64,000 bases of DNA from Pomphorhynchus laevis (GCA_012934845.2 WNNJ02001607.1:25723-89722), one strand, 5' to 3'. Positions 35,701 through 50,700 are shown, counted from the stretch's first letter. Translations and numbers: made by a program. Notes: a model not told the origin generated them from the letters alone.

Positions 35701-38700
35701 CACGACCCAACACAGCAGCGAGGACAAGTACATGCTAATGACGTATTTCCTCTAATAAAACTTTGTTTATAAAGTATCTTATTCTAATACAAAGTATATT
35801 ATTTATTATCTATCCAGAATCCAAGGAAATGGTATAATCAAGATATAATCCAAGGAAATGGATTATATCTTGACGTATCTAATGATGTAACTAAACAATT
35901 TACAGCACAATGCAATTTTTTGATAATTGCATTGCAAACAGTTTTTTTTAATAATTATAAATAATTATAAATAATTTTATATAAGATTTGATATAAGCTT
36001 TTAAACAATATATCAAGTTAAAATTTAAATAAAAGTCAATTTTTGTAAATTGACTAACAAATAGTATAAGAAAAAAAATTAATTAATAAATTTTTTAATA
36101 ATTTGAAATATTTTTCAGAAATCTAATAGTCGGCAATTAAATAATTTTATATCGATAGAAATATTATTCATAGCCATCATTCAGTAAAGCAATGCTATTA
36201 TTTTTTTGAAGCGTCCATGTTGCCAATATAATGAATAAATTTTTCATTTTATAAATTCGATTATTTCATAACACTTTTACGAAATCTATTCTTTAAATTT
36301 TCGTGATATAATCTCGTTTTGTTTTGCTAGGGATCTATCATTCAACTATATATCGAAATTGAATTTCAAAACGTCTAATATATATCTTTGTTACTTGTAA
36401 GCATTTAATGATAAAGATTTTAAATTGTTTTACTTGCCGCTACTTATGAATTATATAAATTTTGTATGCAAAATTTTATCTTAGCATGTAGACCAAATGG
36501 TATAAATGGGTAGATTGTATAAATACTTGTTATTGCACTGAAGACGATATTCAAGCTCATATACAATAACTGCGATTTTAAAATGAACAATATCTACCTG
36601 TGTATATTTACTAATATCGATAAACTAGTATTTTAATTCCCAATTTGATAATTTATTTATATTTGCAGTAATTATGTTCTATTACCTAATTATTAGTTAA
36701 TATTTTTAACAAATATTCATTAGGTTCATATTACAGTAATATAGTTCACTGCTGAATTTCTTGCATATTATCACATAAATTCAATAAAACAGATGAGTAT
36801 TTGTGAGAAGCATCTCGCAAATGTTTGGGAAAAATTTATCTTACCATTGTACCCTGACTCTTACCGTGTTTGAGCTTAAAACATTTTGTTTTATTTCATT
36901 CGACACCGTATTTTCAGTTCATTAAAATCGTACATTTTCGTGAGATTTAAATTATTTAAATTCTTACCGTTTATGTATTCAATATTACATTTTTTTTATA
37001 TTTTAAAATGTGATTTCTATCGTTACATCTCAAACGAATAAAAATGAAAGGATTTAAAAGATTTTTTCTTTTAAAATTGTAATATCAGTTATATTTGCCG
37101 GTGACTATATTTTTTACGCATTTTAGAAATAAAATGCGTAAAAATTATTAATTATTATTTTAAAATTATTAATTTTTATTTTATTATATAATTTTTATAT
37201 TATTAATTATTAATTATTATTTACAACATAATTTAATAAAGCAGATTGTCAAATCAGATTGTTGCCGTTAAGTGCGAAATGCTATAAAACCAATTGAACA
37301 TAAAATACTGAACTTGCAAGATTAGTGTATTTGATCAACGAATTTTTGTCAAATGAAATAATTTATCTTTTGAACAAAATATATTTATTTTAATATTATA
37401 TTTCATACTTATGAATTTATAAATAAATAATTTTGATAAAACGATAATACAGATATTTTAATCAAAGTTAAGGCGGTATTTTGTGATATTTGGTTAAATA
37501 TCGCATTTTGTTGTTTTAGAAAGATATCATCAAATATAATCTCAAGCATTAGCGGCCAACTCGCGACCACTCTGATATTTCTTGAATCAATGTATTTTTT
37601 AAACCATTTTTATCATTTCTGAAATTAGACATTTTAGTGATTTGAGTCAAAATAAAATCGTCTTTATCAACAGATCAGTTTTCGCAGAAGCCGGACATTT
37701 GCGAGAAATGTGGGTGCACTATAAATTGGCATTAAAATACAATTATATTACATAGAAATCTGTCTAACAATAATATATACCATATAGCTCGGTATAGTTT
37801 CACGCCGTTGAATTCTCTAAAAATTATGTAAGTAGTTTGCTAAAGTAGAAACATTCAATAAAATGCAAAATTGAATGTTTATTTTTATACAAATGATTGA
37901 TATAAAGCCCGTAATGCTAAGCAGATAGACATCAAATTGCCAAATGATTTTTAACTATTTGCAAGGATTAACTATTTACAGTCCTCCATATTCCTTGTTG
38001 AAACCCTATATGGGTTTTAGCAAGAAACCCTATATGGGTTTAGTCTAAACCCTATATGGGCTTAGCTATGCGGACTAGATTAATTAACACTGTCGAAGAT
38101 GATAATCTCGTGAAACTAACGGTGTTGATAATTTTATGAAAATGCATTACTGCTTTTGATGTGTACATAACTTGTATTATATTTGATTTTTGATATTTAT
38201 AGTACCCCTATATTCTAGGAGTAAAAAAAATTTTCATAAGCTATTGATCAATGCTTTATGGAAGAATTACCTTATAATTCATAGTCGGACATTTAAACAA
38301 AGATAAAGTAACAAATGAATATGAAGATAATTGAACAATTTATAAAATCAAGATAAATGAATAATTTATCTTTTTTCGTTTATCTTATTTTTTGTTTATT
38401 TTTGATTTTCACTTCTTAGTTAATTGCTTGGATCGAAAGAATATCAACTTTGAATTAATTATCTATAATAATTATGCATTAACATATTTTAGTGATCTCT
38501 CTAATAACCTCATCCAAACTGTGTTCGAAGCATTTTACAAACTCGACTTTATCGAATCAATGTAATAGTTATATCCTATTATTAATAATTTTACAGCTAA
38601 ATACAGCAATTTACTAGGTAATCCGTTTACATCTCACGAATTCTATCCCAAACCTAGAACGCAATTAAAAGAATTGTAATAATATATTACTCATTTCTTT

Positions 38701-41700
38701 ATGAGAATGTCAATTTTTAGATACCTGGAAAATCTCGATCGACCACTAGAATATCTTAATTATGGAAAACTTGATCGGTTACAGATATTGTATGTATTTA
38801 AAATTATATAATATTTCATCGAAGTGGCTTACTGTAGTGAAACTGCATCGTACTTTTATAAAATGACAATTTTTTAAGTTCATCAAACACACATGCGGTG
38901 CTTACTCAATAAGTAAGTAAGTAAGGGCTTTATTAATAACTATATAACTGATAAAAACTTAAGAAACAAGAACATGCAAAAGACAACTTTAAATAGAAGC
39001 CGTTCACGACGTGTATTTTGAAATCTTCAACTTATATTCACGGCCTCAGGTCCAGAGGGATCTGAGCCCCTCGGCCGCACCAGCGCGCCGCCCTCTGACT
39101 GAACCATTCGGGGTCTCTCACACACCTAAGAGTCCAGTCAAGGCGGACTATGGTTGGTAATCTCGAGATGAGGAGCTTAAGAAACCTTAGTCTTTGTTCT
39201 GGGGGACGTCCTCGTGAGAAGAAGACTAATCCCGAAATAGCCAAAGTACTTTAGAGGCGCACTTAGGTTTTCTCGTTCAATGACAGGTGTTGGGACCGTT
39301 ATAGGGCCCATCTAGCTCTCTTCAGGATACGTTTAAGTCTATCCAGGTCAGCTTTCGCCGACCAATTCACCGTAACGGTGAACCCCAGATATTTTACTCG
39401 ACTCGTAAAGATGGGGAGTGGTTGATGCTGCAAAATGGAGGAGAGTGCAGAGAGTGCTAGTCTCGTAAGTTTCTTTTTGGTGGCAGGAACGCCATGAAAG
39501 ACTACCACCTGTGATTTAGAGGAGTTTAAAATAAGATTGGATGGGGGCAACTGATCTTTTAATCTTAAAAAGAAACGGCTGATGTCAGAGACTACATCTT
39601 TGCACCTGCGTCCAGAGAGCAAGGCTGTGGTATCATCAGCATATACCACTAGATGTTGATCACGTTCAAAATTCTTGAATAGTACAATGGATGAAGCAAG
39701 ATATAAGATAGGAGAAAGTGGAGATTCTTGAGGTACAACCGTAATAGGGTAGAACTGACGCGCATCAGGGTTGTCTTTATAGTAGAACCGCTTGGTGTAC
39801 AGCAATATCTCCACCCTGTTAACAATTCTCGCAGGCAACCCGAGGGACCTGAGAGAGGAGATAACGAAGGGAATGGAGATCCGGTCAAATGCAGCTGAAA
39901 AATCAAGAAAAACAGCCACAGCAAGCTGAATGGACCGAGCGCCTTTTTACAAACCCATGAAAACTCGGTGGTATCAAATTACGCCTACATAAATGAACGC
40001 GGATTCTACGCGCAAGCGCTTTTTCGTAGATGGATATGAGGGCGTTTTGAATCGAGATGGGCCGCAGATCTTTAGGACAAGTGATTAATCTCTTTTTAGG
40101 TAAAAAACTCGACGGCTGATGTTGATGTCCGCTATGTCAGACGGGGAGGCTAATAGCATTGTGATGGCGACCTCCTTTCTCTGACTGTATGTCAAAAGCT
40201 GACAGACACGAGTGGTGAGTGGCGCGTGGGATTTGGAGGTGCCCGGGAGTGATCCCCAGGAGTTAAGGATATCTGTAACAGATAAGTCCCTACTTCTGAA
40301 GTCACACCAAGGCGGGATTGGTTGGGGAGATTGAGTGGCTCCATAATTATGTAAGGAAAGTGACTCCTCTAAAACTTTGTCAAGGCCTATGCTACCAATC
40401 CAAACCAAGGCTCTATCCTTCCAGCAAACAAATTTCTCTTTCTTGAATATCTTCCAGAAGGAAGCCTGAGAAGGGTTTTGGTGAGCAATGCTTGCCCTAT
40501 CCCTGCTCAGCTGGAGCCTATATCTAGAGCTCCAATATTCATTCGAGAGGATATGTCTGGCGGAAACAGAGAGATTGGGAAGGTGCAACATTTTAGCTAG
40601 GACCTTGAGCTTTGTTGGAGTAGGATTGTATATTCGACCTTTATAGGTAGTCGAAAGGATCGCGGTAGCTTGCGATGAGAGGTAGGAATTAAATTCGGTC
40701 AAACTCTCAATTCCAATTCTGGGGAAGAGTTGGATAGCTGCCTGAAAGAAGGCCACTCTAATAGGATCAAAGTGAAACCTTCTTCTAAGCAACGTATCGT
40801 CCTCTAGCCGCCAGCGAATTAGGTCATGAGAGGTGGTCTGTTGTTGACGCGACTGCTCGGTGCAAATGGGTTTCAACAACCACATCTTATGTAGCAGTAA
40901 TATGTCGAGGAGAGAATTTGTTGTAGAGCAATGAAAGGTTGGGGAAGGTGGTTTATGAATAAGATAGTCGATCCTTGCTCTGCGGAGTGCTGCATTAATC
41001 CAACGACCAGTTCTGTCGTTGAAGTCACCAAGTAACATGTCATAACCGCTCCCCAATATTTGATCCAGGAGGTCACGGTTTTTGTGAATTTCTCCTGGCC
41101 GAATATAGACATTGGCTATGCTTATACGCTTACCGTTCTTACAAAGTGATATAGCTAAACAAGATAGGGCTGGACAAGAGTAGTTTAATAGGAGGGATGA
41201 TCTTAAGGAGCTTTTTACTAGGGTTAAAAGACCTTGTGATGAAGAGGAGTGAGGGGGGGGTTATGTAAGGAGTAAAGTGGGTGTATATGTGCTTAGGGAT
41301 AAATCGAGTAATATCCTGGGGGAGACGGATAGACCGCGTCTCCTGAAGGACTATAACATCTGCATCTCTACCAGATAGAAGGCTAAGGGCGGAAGCACCT
41401 CCCGAATTCCACTGAAGGATATTCAGTGAAAAAGGTCCTTGATTACTTCCCATTGCGTAAGTGTTACCGAAGTGGGACGCCCTCCACCTAGTCGCAACTA
41501 GAGGCGGAAAAGTCGCCTTTACCGCTTCCCGTCACGACAAATGGAGTCGCTTGCCCACGGGCGATATCTTCATTTCCCTCGTTAGCCATAGCCCAGATCG
41601 AATCCTTCCGAGCAAGCTTTAGAGCGGCTATGCTTAGCGCTGACCCGTTTCGTTTCTTAGATTTTGGTGGCTTCTTAATATTGTTGGTCTTCCCAGAAGG

Positions 41701-44700
41701 AGGAGAACGGAAGGATTCCGCTAATTGACCCACCAATTTTTGGACCAATTTTTCAAGTTGAATCATTGATGCCTGATGCTGCTTTTCAATAAGTTTAAGA
41801 ATTTCTGTGTCCGGCATCCTGTCGTCATTCTTGTTAGACGATACAGCTTCCACGAAGCTAGTCGGTTTTGCTGTTACACCCCTGTGTCTCTTTTGGTAGG
41901 CCTTAAAGATTTTACATTTTTTTGACCATGCGGGGTGCTCACCACCGCAGTTTGCGCAAAATGGCTTACTTTCACACTTCTCAGGATGTATAGCAGTTGT
42001 ACCACACACGCCGCACTTATGTGGTAAAGAACATCCAGTGGACCAATGCCCCCACTGATGACAATTGTTGCAGTGAGGGTACGTTAGTGAGTCGGTTTCG
42101 ATTATTGAAAATCTCAAATTATACCCCATAAAAGGATTGCATGTTGAAATCGATAGTTTTTGAGCTTCATCAACCGGGGCATTGCAGAACGCAACGGGAA
42201 TGGGGAAGCCTTTAATCCCTTTTATAAAGCGCACGTTAGAGATTTTGTAATCAGTTTCTAGGGCTGATATATCTTCTTCTGAAATGAATGTGGGCATATT
42301 ATTTATCTTTATTGTTGCCAGGATTGGTTTGGAAGCAATTATGCCTTGTTCCGAATGCTCTTTTTTAAAGTAGTCTACGTACGACATTGCGAGATCAGGA
42401 GTGCAGAATGAGATTTTAATCTCAGATTCATAATATTTAATCGCATTGAACAATATCCTTTTTTTAAATTGATGAGCAAAGCCTCTTATAAAAACATTGA
42501 ACATGTTCTGCCTTTCCAGAGGCACCAAAAGTCTGATAATCACCAGGTTGGATAATTTTGGTACCGGGGGAAGTTCACCCTCCTGAATATATTCAAGAGA
42601 ACCTAAATCTCCACTTACCTCGTTTATTGCATTGGCAGGAAAATTAGTTTTCATTGAGTTCTTTGAACGCTCCGACATGCTAAATTTACTCATTTTGCAG
42701 TAAAATTTTGTGTTGATCCGACGGAACTGTGAAAATGCTTATTAATGACAACATTGAAATAGTAATCAAATCATTGCAAAAATTCAGCAAAAATGAGTAA
42801 ATTTCCCCCTATTGGGGGAAAATGTGCTGCTCCCCCAGTCTGCTCGAATTGCAAGGGAGCACAACCCGCCTGGTCAAGAAGGTGCCAGGTGTTTAAAGAT
42901 TACAAAAAGAGTTTTGGCACTCCCTATCAACCGAAATCCTCCTTCGTGGATGCAGCAAAAGGTCCTGTCATCGTGGATGGTAGAATGTCTGATGCTGATC
43001 TGATGAGGATTATAAACAAGAATAAAACCGAAACTATTGCCTCCATGAAGCTTATGATCAAACAGTTAGTTTCATCTCTCTTGGGTGCGGCCCCAGAACC
43101 GGTGGCCTCAGTATTGCAGTCCAGCAAAAAACGCGGCGCCTCCGCTCCGAAAGTCCCACCACTGAAGGTCGGGCGACTGCTGAAGGAAAAGAATACAACG
43201 AGGGGAAATTAAGATATTGCCCAGGGGGCTCCGGCCTCGGATGGGGCTAGTGGCAAGGGGGGTGACCCTCTTGCACCTAGTTCTGTCTAGGTTGGCTGCT
43301 CCCGTCCAACTGATCTGCCACAATGGTGAGTAAACCCGAGCCTTTTTCACTGAATATTCTTCAGTGGAATTCGGGAGGTGCTTCTGCCCTTAGACTTTTA
43401 TCTGGAAGAGACGCAGATGTTATAGTCCTTCAGGAGACGCGGTCTATTCGTCTCCCCCAGGACATTACTCGATTTATCCCAAAGCAAATTTGTTCACACT
43501 ATACTCCGTACATAACCCCACCTCACTCCTCTTCATCTCAAGGACTCTTGACCTTAGTTAAGTGCTCCCTAAGATCTTCCCTCCTGCTAAATTACTCTTG
43601 TTCAGCCCTGTCCTGTTTGGTAGTTTCACTCGTTAAGAACTGTAAACGCCTCAGTCTAGCCAATGTCTACATCCGTCCAGGGGAGGTCCACAAGAACCGT
43701 GCTCTCCTGGATGGTATAATTGATGGCGGCTACGACATGGTACTAGGTGACTTTAACGACAGAACTGGTCGTTGGATTAATGCAGCACTCCGCAGAGCCA
43801 GGAACGGTTATTTTATTCATAAACCACCCTCACCCACCTTTCATTGCATATCAACGAATTCACTCCTCGACTTATTACTGATCCATGAGAAGTGGTTGCT
43901 AAAACCCTTCTGTACGGAGCAGTCGCGACAACATCTGTCCACCTCTCATGATCTAATTCGTTGGCGGTTAGAAGAGGATACACTGCTTCGTAGAAGATTC
44001 CACTTTGACCCGATCAGAGTGGCTTTCTTCCAGGCAGCTATCCAACGCTTCCCCCGAATTGGTAATGAGAGTTTATCCAAATTTAATTCCTACCTCTCTT
44101 CGCAAGCTACCGCGATTTTATCGACTACCTATAAAGGTCGCTTATACAATCCCACTCCGACAAAACTCAAGGTCCTAGCTAAATTGTTGAACCTTCCTAA
44201 TCTCTCTGCTTCCGCCAGACAAACCCTCTCGAAGGAATACTGAAGCACTAGATATTGGTTCCAGCTGAGTAGGGATAGGACGAATATTGCTCGTTTGAAC
44301 CCTTCTCAGTCTTCCTTTTGGAAGATATTCAAGAAAGAGAAGTTTGTTTGTTGGAAGGATAGGGCCTTGGGCTGGATCGGTAGTATAGGCCTTGATAAAG
44401 TTTTAGCGGAGTCACTATCCTTACACAATTATGAAGCCACGCAATCACCGCAACCAATCCCGCCCTGGGGAGACTTCAGGAGTAGAGACTTATCTGTCAC
44501 AGATATTCTCAACGCCTGGGGGCCTCTTCCGGGCACTTCCAAATCCGTCGCTCCACTATCTTCTCGTGTCTGTCAGCTATTGACAGCCGATCAAAGAAGG
44601 GAGGTGGCCGTCACAATGCTATTAGCCACCCCATCCGATGTGGCCGGCATCAACATTAGCAAGAGAATTTTTATTCCAAAAAAGTATCCGGTCTCTTGTC

Positions 44701-47700
44701 CTAAAGGCCTGCGGCCCATTTCGATTCAAAATTCCCTCGTCTCGATCTACGAAAAAGCGCTTGCGCGTAGAATCCGCGATCATTTGATTAGGCGAAATTT
44801 AATCCCACCTGGATTCCATGGGTTTGTCAAAGATCGCTCGGTCCATTCAGCAGCTGTGAAGTGCATCGGTTTTGTCAGGAGAACAGTCATCAACTAGTTG
44901 TGGCTGTTTTCCTTGATTTTTCCGCTGCATTTAATCGCATCTCCATTCCATTTGTTATCTCTTCTCTCAGGTCCCTCAGGTTGCCTGCGAGAATCGTTAA
45001 CAGGGTGGAGGTACTGTTGTACACCAAGCGATTTTATTATGAGGACGACCCTGATGCGCGTCAGTTCTACCCTATTACGGGTGTGCCTTAAGGTTCACCA
45101 CTTTCTCCAATCTTATATCTTGCTGCCTTAATTATTCTATTTAAAATATTTAAACGTGAACAACGTCTAGTGGTGTACGCTGATGACATCACAGCCCTGT
45201 TCTCTGAACGCAGGTGTAAAGACGTAGTCTCTGACATCAGCCGTTTCTTTTCAAGATTAAAAGACCAGCTACCCCAATCCAATCTTATTTTAAACTCCGT
45301 AAAATCGCAGGTGGTAGTTTTTCATGGCTCCCCTGCGACGAAGAAAAAACTAAAGAGACTAGCACTCTCGGCGCTCTCCTCCATATTTGCCTCTGAACCA
45401 CTCCCTTCCTTCACAAGTCGAGTAAAATACCTGGGGTTCACGGTTTCGGTAAACTGGTCGGCGAAAGCCGACCTGGATAGACTCAAACGTATCGTGAAGA
45501 GAGCTAGGTGGGCTCTAAAACGGGCTCAGCATCTGTCGTTGAATGGGAAAACCCAGGTACGCCTTTGGGGTACCTGGGCTATCTCGGGATTAGTCTTCTT
45601 CTCAAGAGGACGTCCCCCAGAACAAAGGCTAAGGTTTCTTAAGCTCCTCGTCTCTCGTTTACCCAGTATCGTCCGCACCGATTGGATTCTTCGGGGGGTG
45701 AGAGACCCCGGGTGGTTCAATCGGAAAGCGGCGTGTTGGATTGGTTGGGGGCTCAGATCCCCATGGATTTGAGGCCAGAATAATGGTGAAGACTAGACAA
45801 TGATTATGAAGATCTGCTTTGGAACTATTTGTCTTGGACTTTCTGTTGTTAATATTTACTTATTTATCCTTTTTGTGTGAGTAAGAAAATCTATTATTAT
45901 TTTAAATCAAAAAAATGTTGAGTAAGCAAAAATTCAACGTCGGAGCATCAAAGCTCCCCACTTTTTGCTGATTTTCCTGTCAAAAACGTCAACGGGGATC
46001 AGGTAAGAAGTGTTGTATCTTCCTCTACTTCGGATTCCGGCATCAAGGTTAGTAAAGATTTGTGTAATTCTGTCTCTGACATGGAGTTGCTTCCCATAAT
46101 TACAAAGCAAGCTAATTTATGTGTAATTAATGCACTAAAATCAATTGAAAAGCACAACCTGTTTTCAACATTTTTTGCGAAAATGTAGATAAAATATCAA
46201 ATCGGGTCATATTCAACACAGTGAAAATATCGGAAAATTTCTTGAGAGTGTCTTTTGTCAACAGCTGCACAATGAGAGATTATCATGAATATTTCGCCCA
46301 GAACCTATCTCATATAGGTACTATCACCTTGAAACCTATACAATGCACACTAAAAATCAGTAACTTTCCGGTATGTCTTTCGGATGATGACTCTAATGTA
46401 TTAAGGAAATCCTTTGGCCTCCATTCGGTGAGTCAAGTCACGGGGAAAGGGGCGAGCCTCTCCCTGTTGCATTCTGCAATGCTGATTTAGACACAGGCCT
46501 GATATTGGCAAAATCCTCTATTAACTCATTCATGGGATTCAATTTAAGATTTTCTCTTATTGAAGAGAATAATTTGACATATTCGCACTGTAATAAGTGC
46601 CATGCATGGGGACACTGGGGGTCCTCATGTGGAAAGACTACGGTTTGTGGTGTATGTGACTCTGGTGCATGCCTGAAAATGAGCATAGGTGAGATATGCC
46701 TTGCTACTTATTCCTGCGTCAATTGCGTGGAGGAACATCCCGTCTGGTCGCGGCAGTGACAGCACTTTAAGAACTACAGGCAACACTTTGAAAAAACGTC
46801 ATCCATCAAACAATTTGCTACTGCTGCATCCCAACCACCGGATCGAATGTCAGATTCTGACATCATACATTTGATGGATAATATTAAGAAATCTATCCTA
46901 TCTCAGATGCAATCCATGCTGGGTCCGATTGTTGCCGCATTTGTGGGGACTGCTGCCACAGTGCAGAAGAGGTGAGAACCCCCAACTCGAAGAAGAGGGG
47001 GCGTCCGCCAGGACTGTCTCACCCATTAAAGTCGGCAAATTACTGAAGGATATGATGTCAAGCAGTGCCTCACTGGGAAATTAAGATATTGCCCAGGGGG
47101 CTCCGGCTCTAGGTGGGGCTAGTTGCGAGAGGGGTAATCCGCTTGCACCTAGATCTGTCTAGGTTGGCTTCCGCCGTCCAACTAATCTAAAACAATGGTG
47201 AGTAAACCCGAGATTTTTTCACTGAATATCCTTCAGTGGAATTCGGGAGGTGCTTCTGCCCTTAGCCTTTTATGTAGTAGAGATGCAGATGTTATAGTCC
47301 TTCAGATAGCGGTTATGACATGGTACTTGGTAATTTAAACGACAGAACTAGTCGTTGGATTGATGCAGCACTTCGCAGAGCTAGGAAAATTTATCTTATT
47401 CATAAACCACCGTCCCCTGCCTTTCATTGCACACCAACGAATTCACTCCTCGACTTATTACTGCTCCATGAGAGGTAGTTGTTGAAGCCCCACTGTACGG
47501 AGCAGTCGCAACAACATCTGCCCAACTTTCATGACTTGATTCGCTGGCGGATAGAATAGGATACGCTGCGTCGAAGGAGATTCCACTTTGAACCAATCAG
47601 AGTGGCGTTCTTTCAGGCAGCTATCCAACGCTTCCCCCAAATTTGTAATGAGAGTCTAACCGAATTTAATTCCTACCTCTTTTCGTAAGCTACTGCAATA

Positions 47701-50700
47701 CTTTCGACTACCTATAAAGGTCGTATTTACAGTCCCACTCCGATAAAACTCAAAACCTTAGCATATATGCTTTGTATTCCCAACCTCTCTGCTTCTGCTA
47801 GACAAGCTCTCTCAAAAGAATATTGGAGCTCTAGGTATTGGTTCCAACTGGGTAAGTATAGGGCAAGCATTGCTCCCCTTAATCTAGCCCAGTCTTCCTT
47901 CTAAAAGATATTCAAGAAGGAGAAGTTTGTCTGTTGGAAGGATAGAGCCGTGTGTTGGATTGGAAAAATAGGTCTTGATAAGGTTTTGGAGGAGTCACTA
48001 TCACCACATAATTATCGAGCCATTCAATTACCTCAACAAATCCCGCCTTGAGGAGACTTTAGGAGTAGATATCTATCTGTCTCAGATATTCTTAACTTAT
48101 GGAACCGCTTCCGGGCACCTCTAAATTCGTCGCTCTACTCTCTTCTCGTGTCTGTCATCTTTTGACAGCCGAAAAAAGAATAAAAGTGCCATCACAATGT
48201 TTTTAGCCACCCCTTCCGATGTGGCGCCGGCATCAACATTAGTAGACGTGTTTTTATTCCGGTATATTGGCTTAAAGACCTGCGGCCCATTTTGATTCAA
48301 AATCCCCTTTTGTCGATTTACGAGAAATTGATTGCCCGTAAAATCTGCGATTATTTAAGTAGGCGAAATTTAATCCCACCAGTTTTCTATTGATTCGTCA
48401 AAGGTCGCTCGGTCCATTTATTGAAGTGCAAGATAACAGTCATCAGCTTTGTCAAGACAGTTTCTCAGGTCATCAGTTTCTCTTAACAGTCATCAGTTTT
48501 GTCAAGATAACAGTGATCAGCTTGCTGTGGCTGTCTTTCTTAACTTTACTGCTGCATTGCCGCATTTCCATTCTTTTTGTTATCACTTCTCTCAGGTCCC
48601 TCGGGTTGCCTGCGAGAATTGTTAACAGGGTGGAAATATTGTTTTACACTAAGCGATTCTCCTATGAAGACGACCTTGATGCATGTCAGTTCTACCCTAT
48701 TACAGGTGGGCCTCAAGGCTCCCCACTTTCTCCAATCTTATATCTTGCTGCCTCCATTGAACTATACAAAAAGTTCAAACGCGATCAACATCTTGTGGTA
48801 TATGCTGATGATACCACAGCCCTGTTCTCTGGACGCAGGTGTAAATATGTAGTCTCTGACATCAGCCGTTTCTTTATAAGATTAAAAGATCAACTGCCAA
48901 TTTCCAACCTTGTTTTAAACTCCTCCAAATCGCAGGTGATTGTCTTTCATGGCGCCACTGCGACAAGGAAGAAACTCAAGAGATTAGCACTCAGCTCTTT
49001 CTAACATCCTGACTAATCAACCACACCCTACCTTCACATATCGAGTAAAATATCTGGGGTTCACCATTACGATGAACTCCTCAGCGAAAGCTGACCTGGA
49101 TAGACTTAAACGTATCCTAAAGAGAGCTAGATGGGCCATGAAACGGTCCCAACACCTGCCATTGAAATAGAAAACCATAGTGCGCCTCTGGGGTACTTGG
49201 GCTATCTCGGGATTAGTCTTCTTTTCAAGAGGACGTTCCCCAAAACAAAGACTAAGGTTTCTCAAGCTCCTCGTCTCGCGTTTACCCAGCATAGTCCGCA
49301 CCGACTGGACTCTTCGGGGGGGGTGAAAGACCCCGGGTGGTTTAGTCGGAAGGCGGCGTGTTGGATTGGCTGGAGGGCTCAGATACCACTGGACCTGAGG
49401 CCATGATGACAGAAGACTTCAAAAGAAGAAGACGAGAAGAAACTTCTGACGTTTTTGTCTTTATTTGACTATTGATATTTATCCATGTTATTTATTTTAT
49501 TAAGAAAATCTTATTATTAGTTATAACTTCGCCTCTAAATTCGCGTATCTGTTACTAAAATGTAACTGATAAGCATTGCATTTGAACATCACACATTTTA
49601 ACATTAAATATTTTATTTAAAGATATATCTAGACATGCTTATCAAAGCCACTTCAATAAACAATATCATTATTTTAAAATATTAAATTAAATCAGCTAAC
49701 TGAGTCTACGTATTTAATATAATTATAAAATAAACAAAACATAATAATGCTAAATCAAAATTTAATAATAAAATAAATAATTGTTTTAAGATTTTTTATA
49801 ATTTAAATAAAGTTAAAAAATTGAAATTGAAAATAAAAGTTAACTTTTATGAATTGACTAATAAATAACAGACGTTGTATCATAATAAGAATTAGAGGTC
49901 ATCAGGAGGAAGTGCTATGCTATCAGGTTTCGGCCCCTAACTCCTCTACCCAACATAGCAGCGGGGCCAAATACATGCTAATGATGTATTTCCTCTGAAA
50001 TAACTATCTAGTATCTTATTTTAATTCAAAGTATATTATTTATTATCCATTAATTACCTATAATTAATGGATAATTAATTATAGGTAATTAATTATAATC
50101 ATAATGGAACTCGATTAATGGAACTCGATTACTTATAATTATAATGGAACTCGATAATGGAACTCGATTACCTATAATCGAGTTCTCAGAGACAAATATT
50201 TCATTATTGATGACGCTTTATTATAAAAAAGTTTATTCAATAGGAGTTCTTGAAATATTCTTTTAATATATTTAAAAAATATTGAAGTTGCAAAAAATTT
50301 ATAAATATTGTTGTATTTTTAACTCAAATGTGAAAATATGTAATTTCAGTTTACTGATTTAATTTACTCAAACTACTGATTGACTAAATTGACTGTCAAT
50401 TAAAAACAAAATATACTTTCTTGGCTAATATTAAACTGAACGTAATTCCTTAGAACAACAACAATTTCTTGACAAGAAAAGAATAAAAGTAACACTAGAT
50501 TTATTTGCAAACAATGTTCCAGGTATTGAGTCGTGGAGGCAGTGTACAAACCAAACTACTCCACACATCACGATCCTGGGCGACAGACTAGAGTTCTCTT
50601 TCAGATAGACCAAGGCGCTCTGCGGCCTGTTTTGAGATTTGATCTCTCAATCTGTACCGATAAGATTTGTTTCCAGACATCGAGGTCTATCTCGAGGTCT

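Larger units (their letters stand above)
29526..36330 (+). other. LRR gene intron 7, 6.8 kb, filled with other elements
   Basis: Bounded by GTAAGT and TTTTGCTAG. It joins CGATT-like phase-2 ends (TT|G, Leu) across the gap. Inside are structured-repeat copies, a Penelope-like element on the minus strand and exons of an unrelated minus-strand gene. Comparable neighbouring introns are about 50 nt, so nearly all of its length is acquired DNA. Confidence 0.75.
38907..42760 (-). mobile_element. Non-LTR retrotransposon A (Jockey/I superfamily, R1-like)
   Basis: Two-ORF layout on the minus strand: gag-like ORF1, then ORF2 with endonuclease and RT. The 3' end at about 38,907 shows a short GTAAG-type tandem tail (AATAAGTAAGTAAGTAAGGG on the plus strand). 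Nearly full length but with frameshifts in ORF2. Its 5' end faces that of element B across about 30-60 bp. Confidence 0.85.
42770..45910 (+). mobile_element. Non-LTR retrotransposon B, same family, plus strand
   Basis: Head-to-head with A. Shares closely similar protein with A over endonuclease and RT. It ends near 45,900 in an A/T tail, directly followed by element C, giving a B-C tandem. Confidence 0.8.
45914..49545 (+). mobile_element. Non-LTR retrotransposon C, same family, plus strand
   Basis: Lies immediately downstream of B in the same direction. More diverged and more broken than B. The 3' end near 49,545 has GTTATTTATTTTATTAAG like the end of B. Confidence 0.78.

Noticed and set aside
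37981-38110. An extra LRR exon between exons 11 and 12
   Set aside because: Candidate acceptors give frames that stop or lack a phase-2 donor, and exon 11 joins exon 12 directly in phase with Ile at the junction.
42927-43350. Minus-strand open frames opposite element B ORF1
   Set aside because: Antisense shadows of the gag-like ORF, without homology or independent signals.
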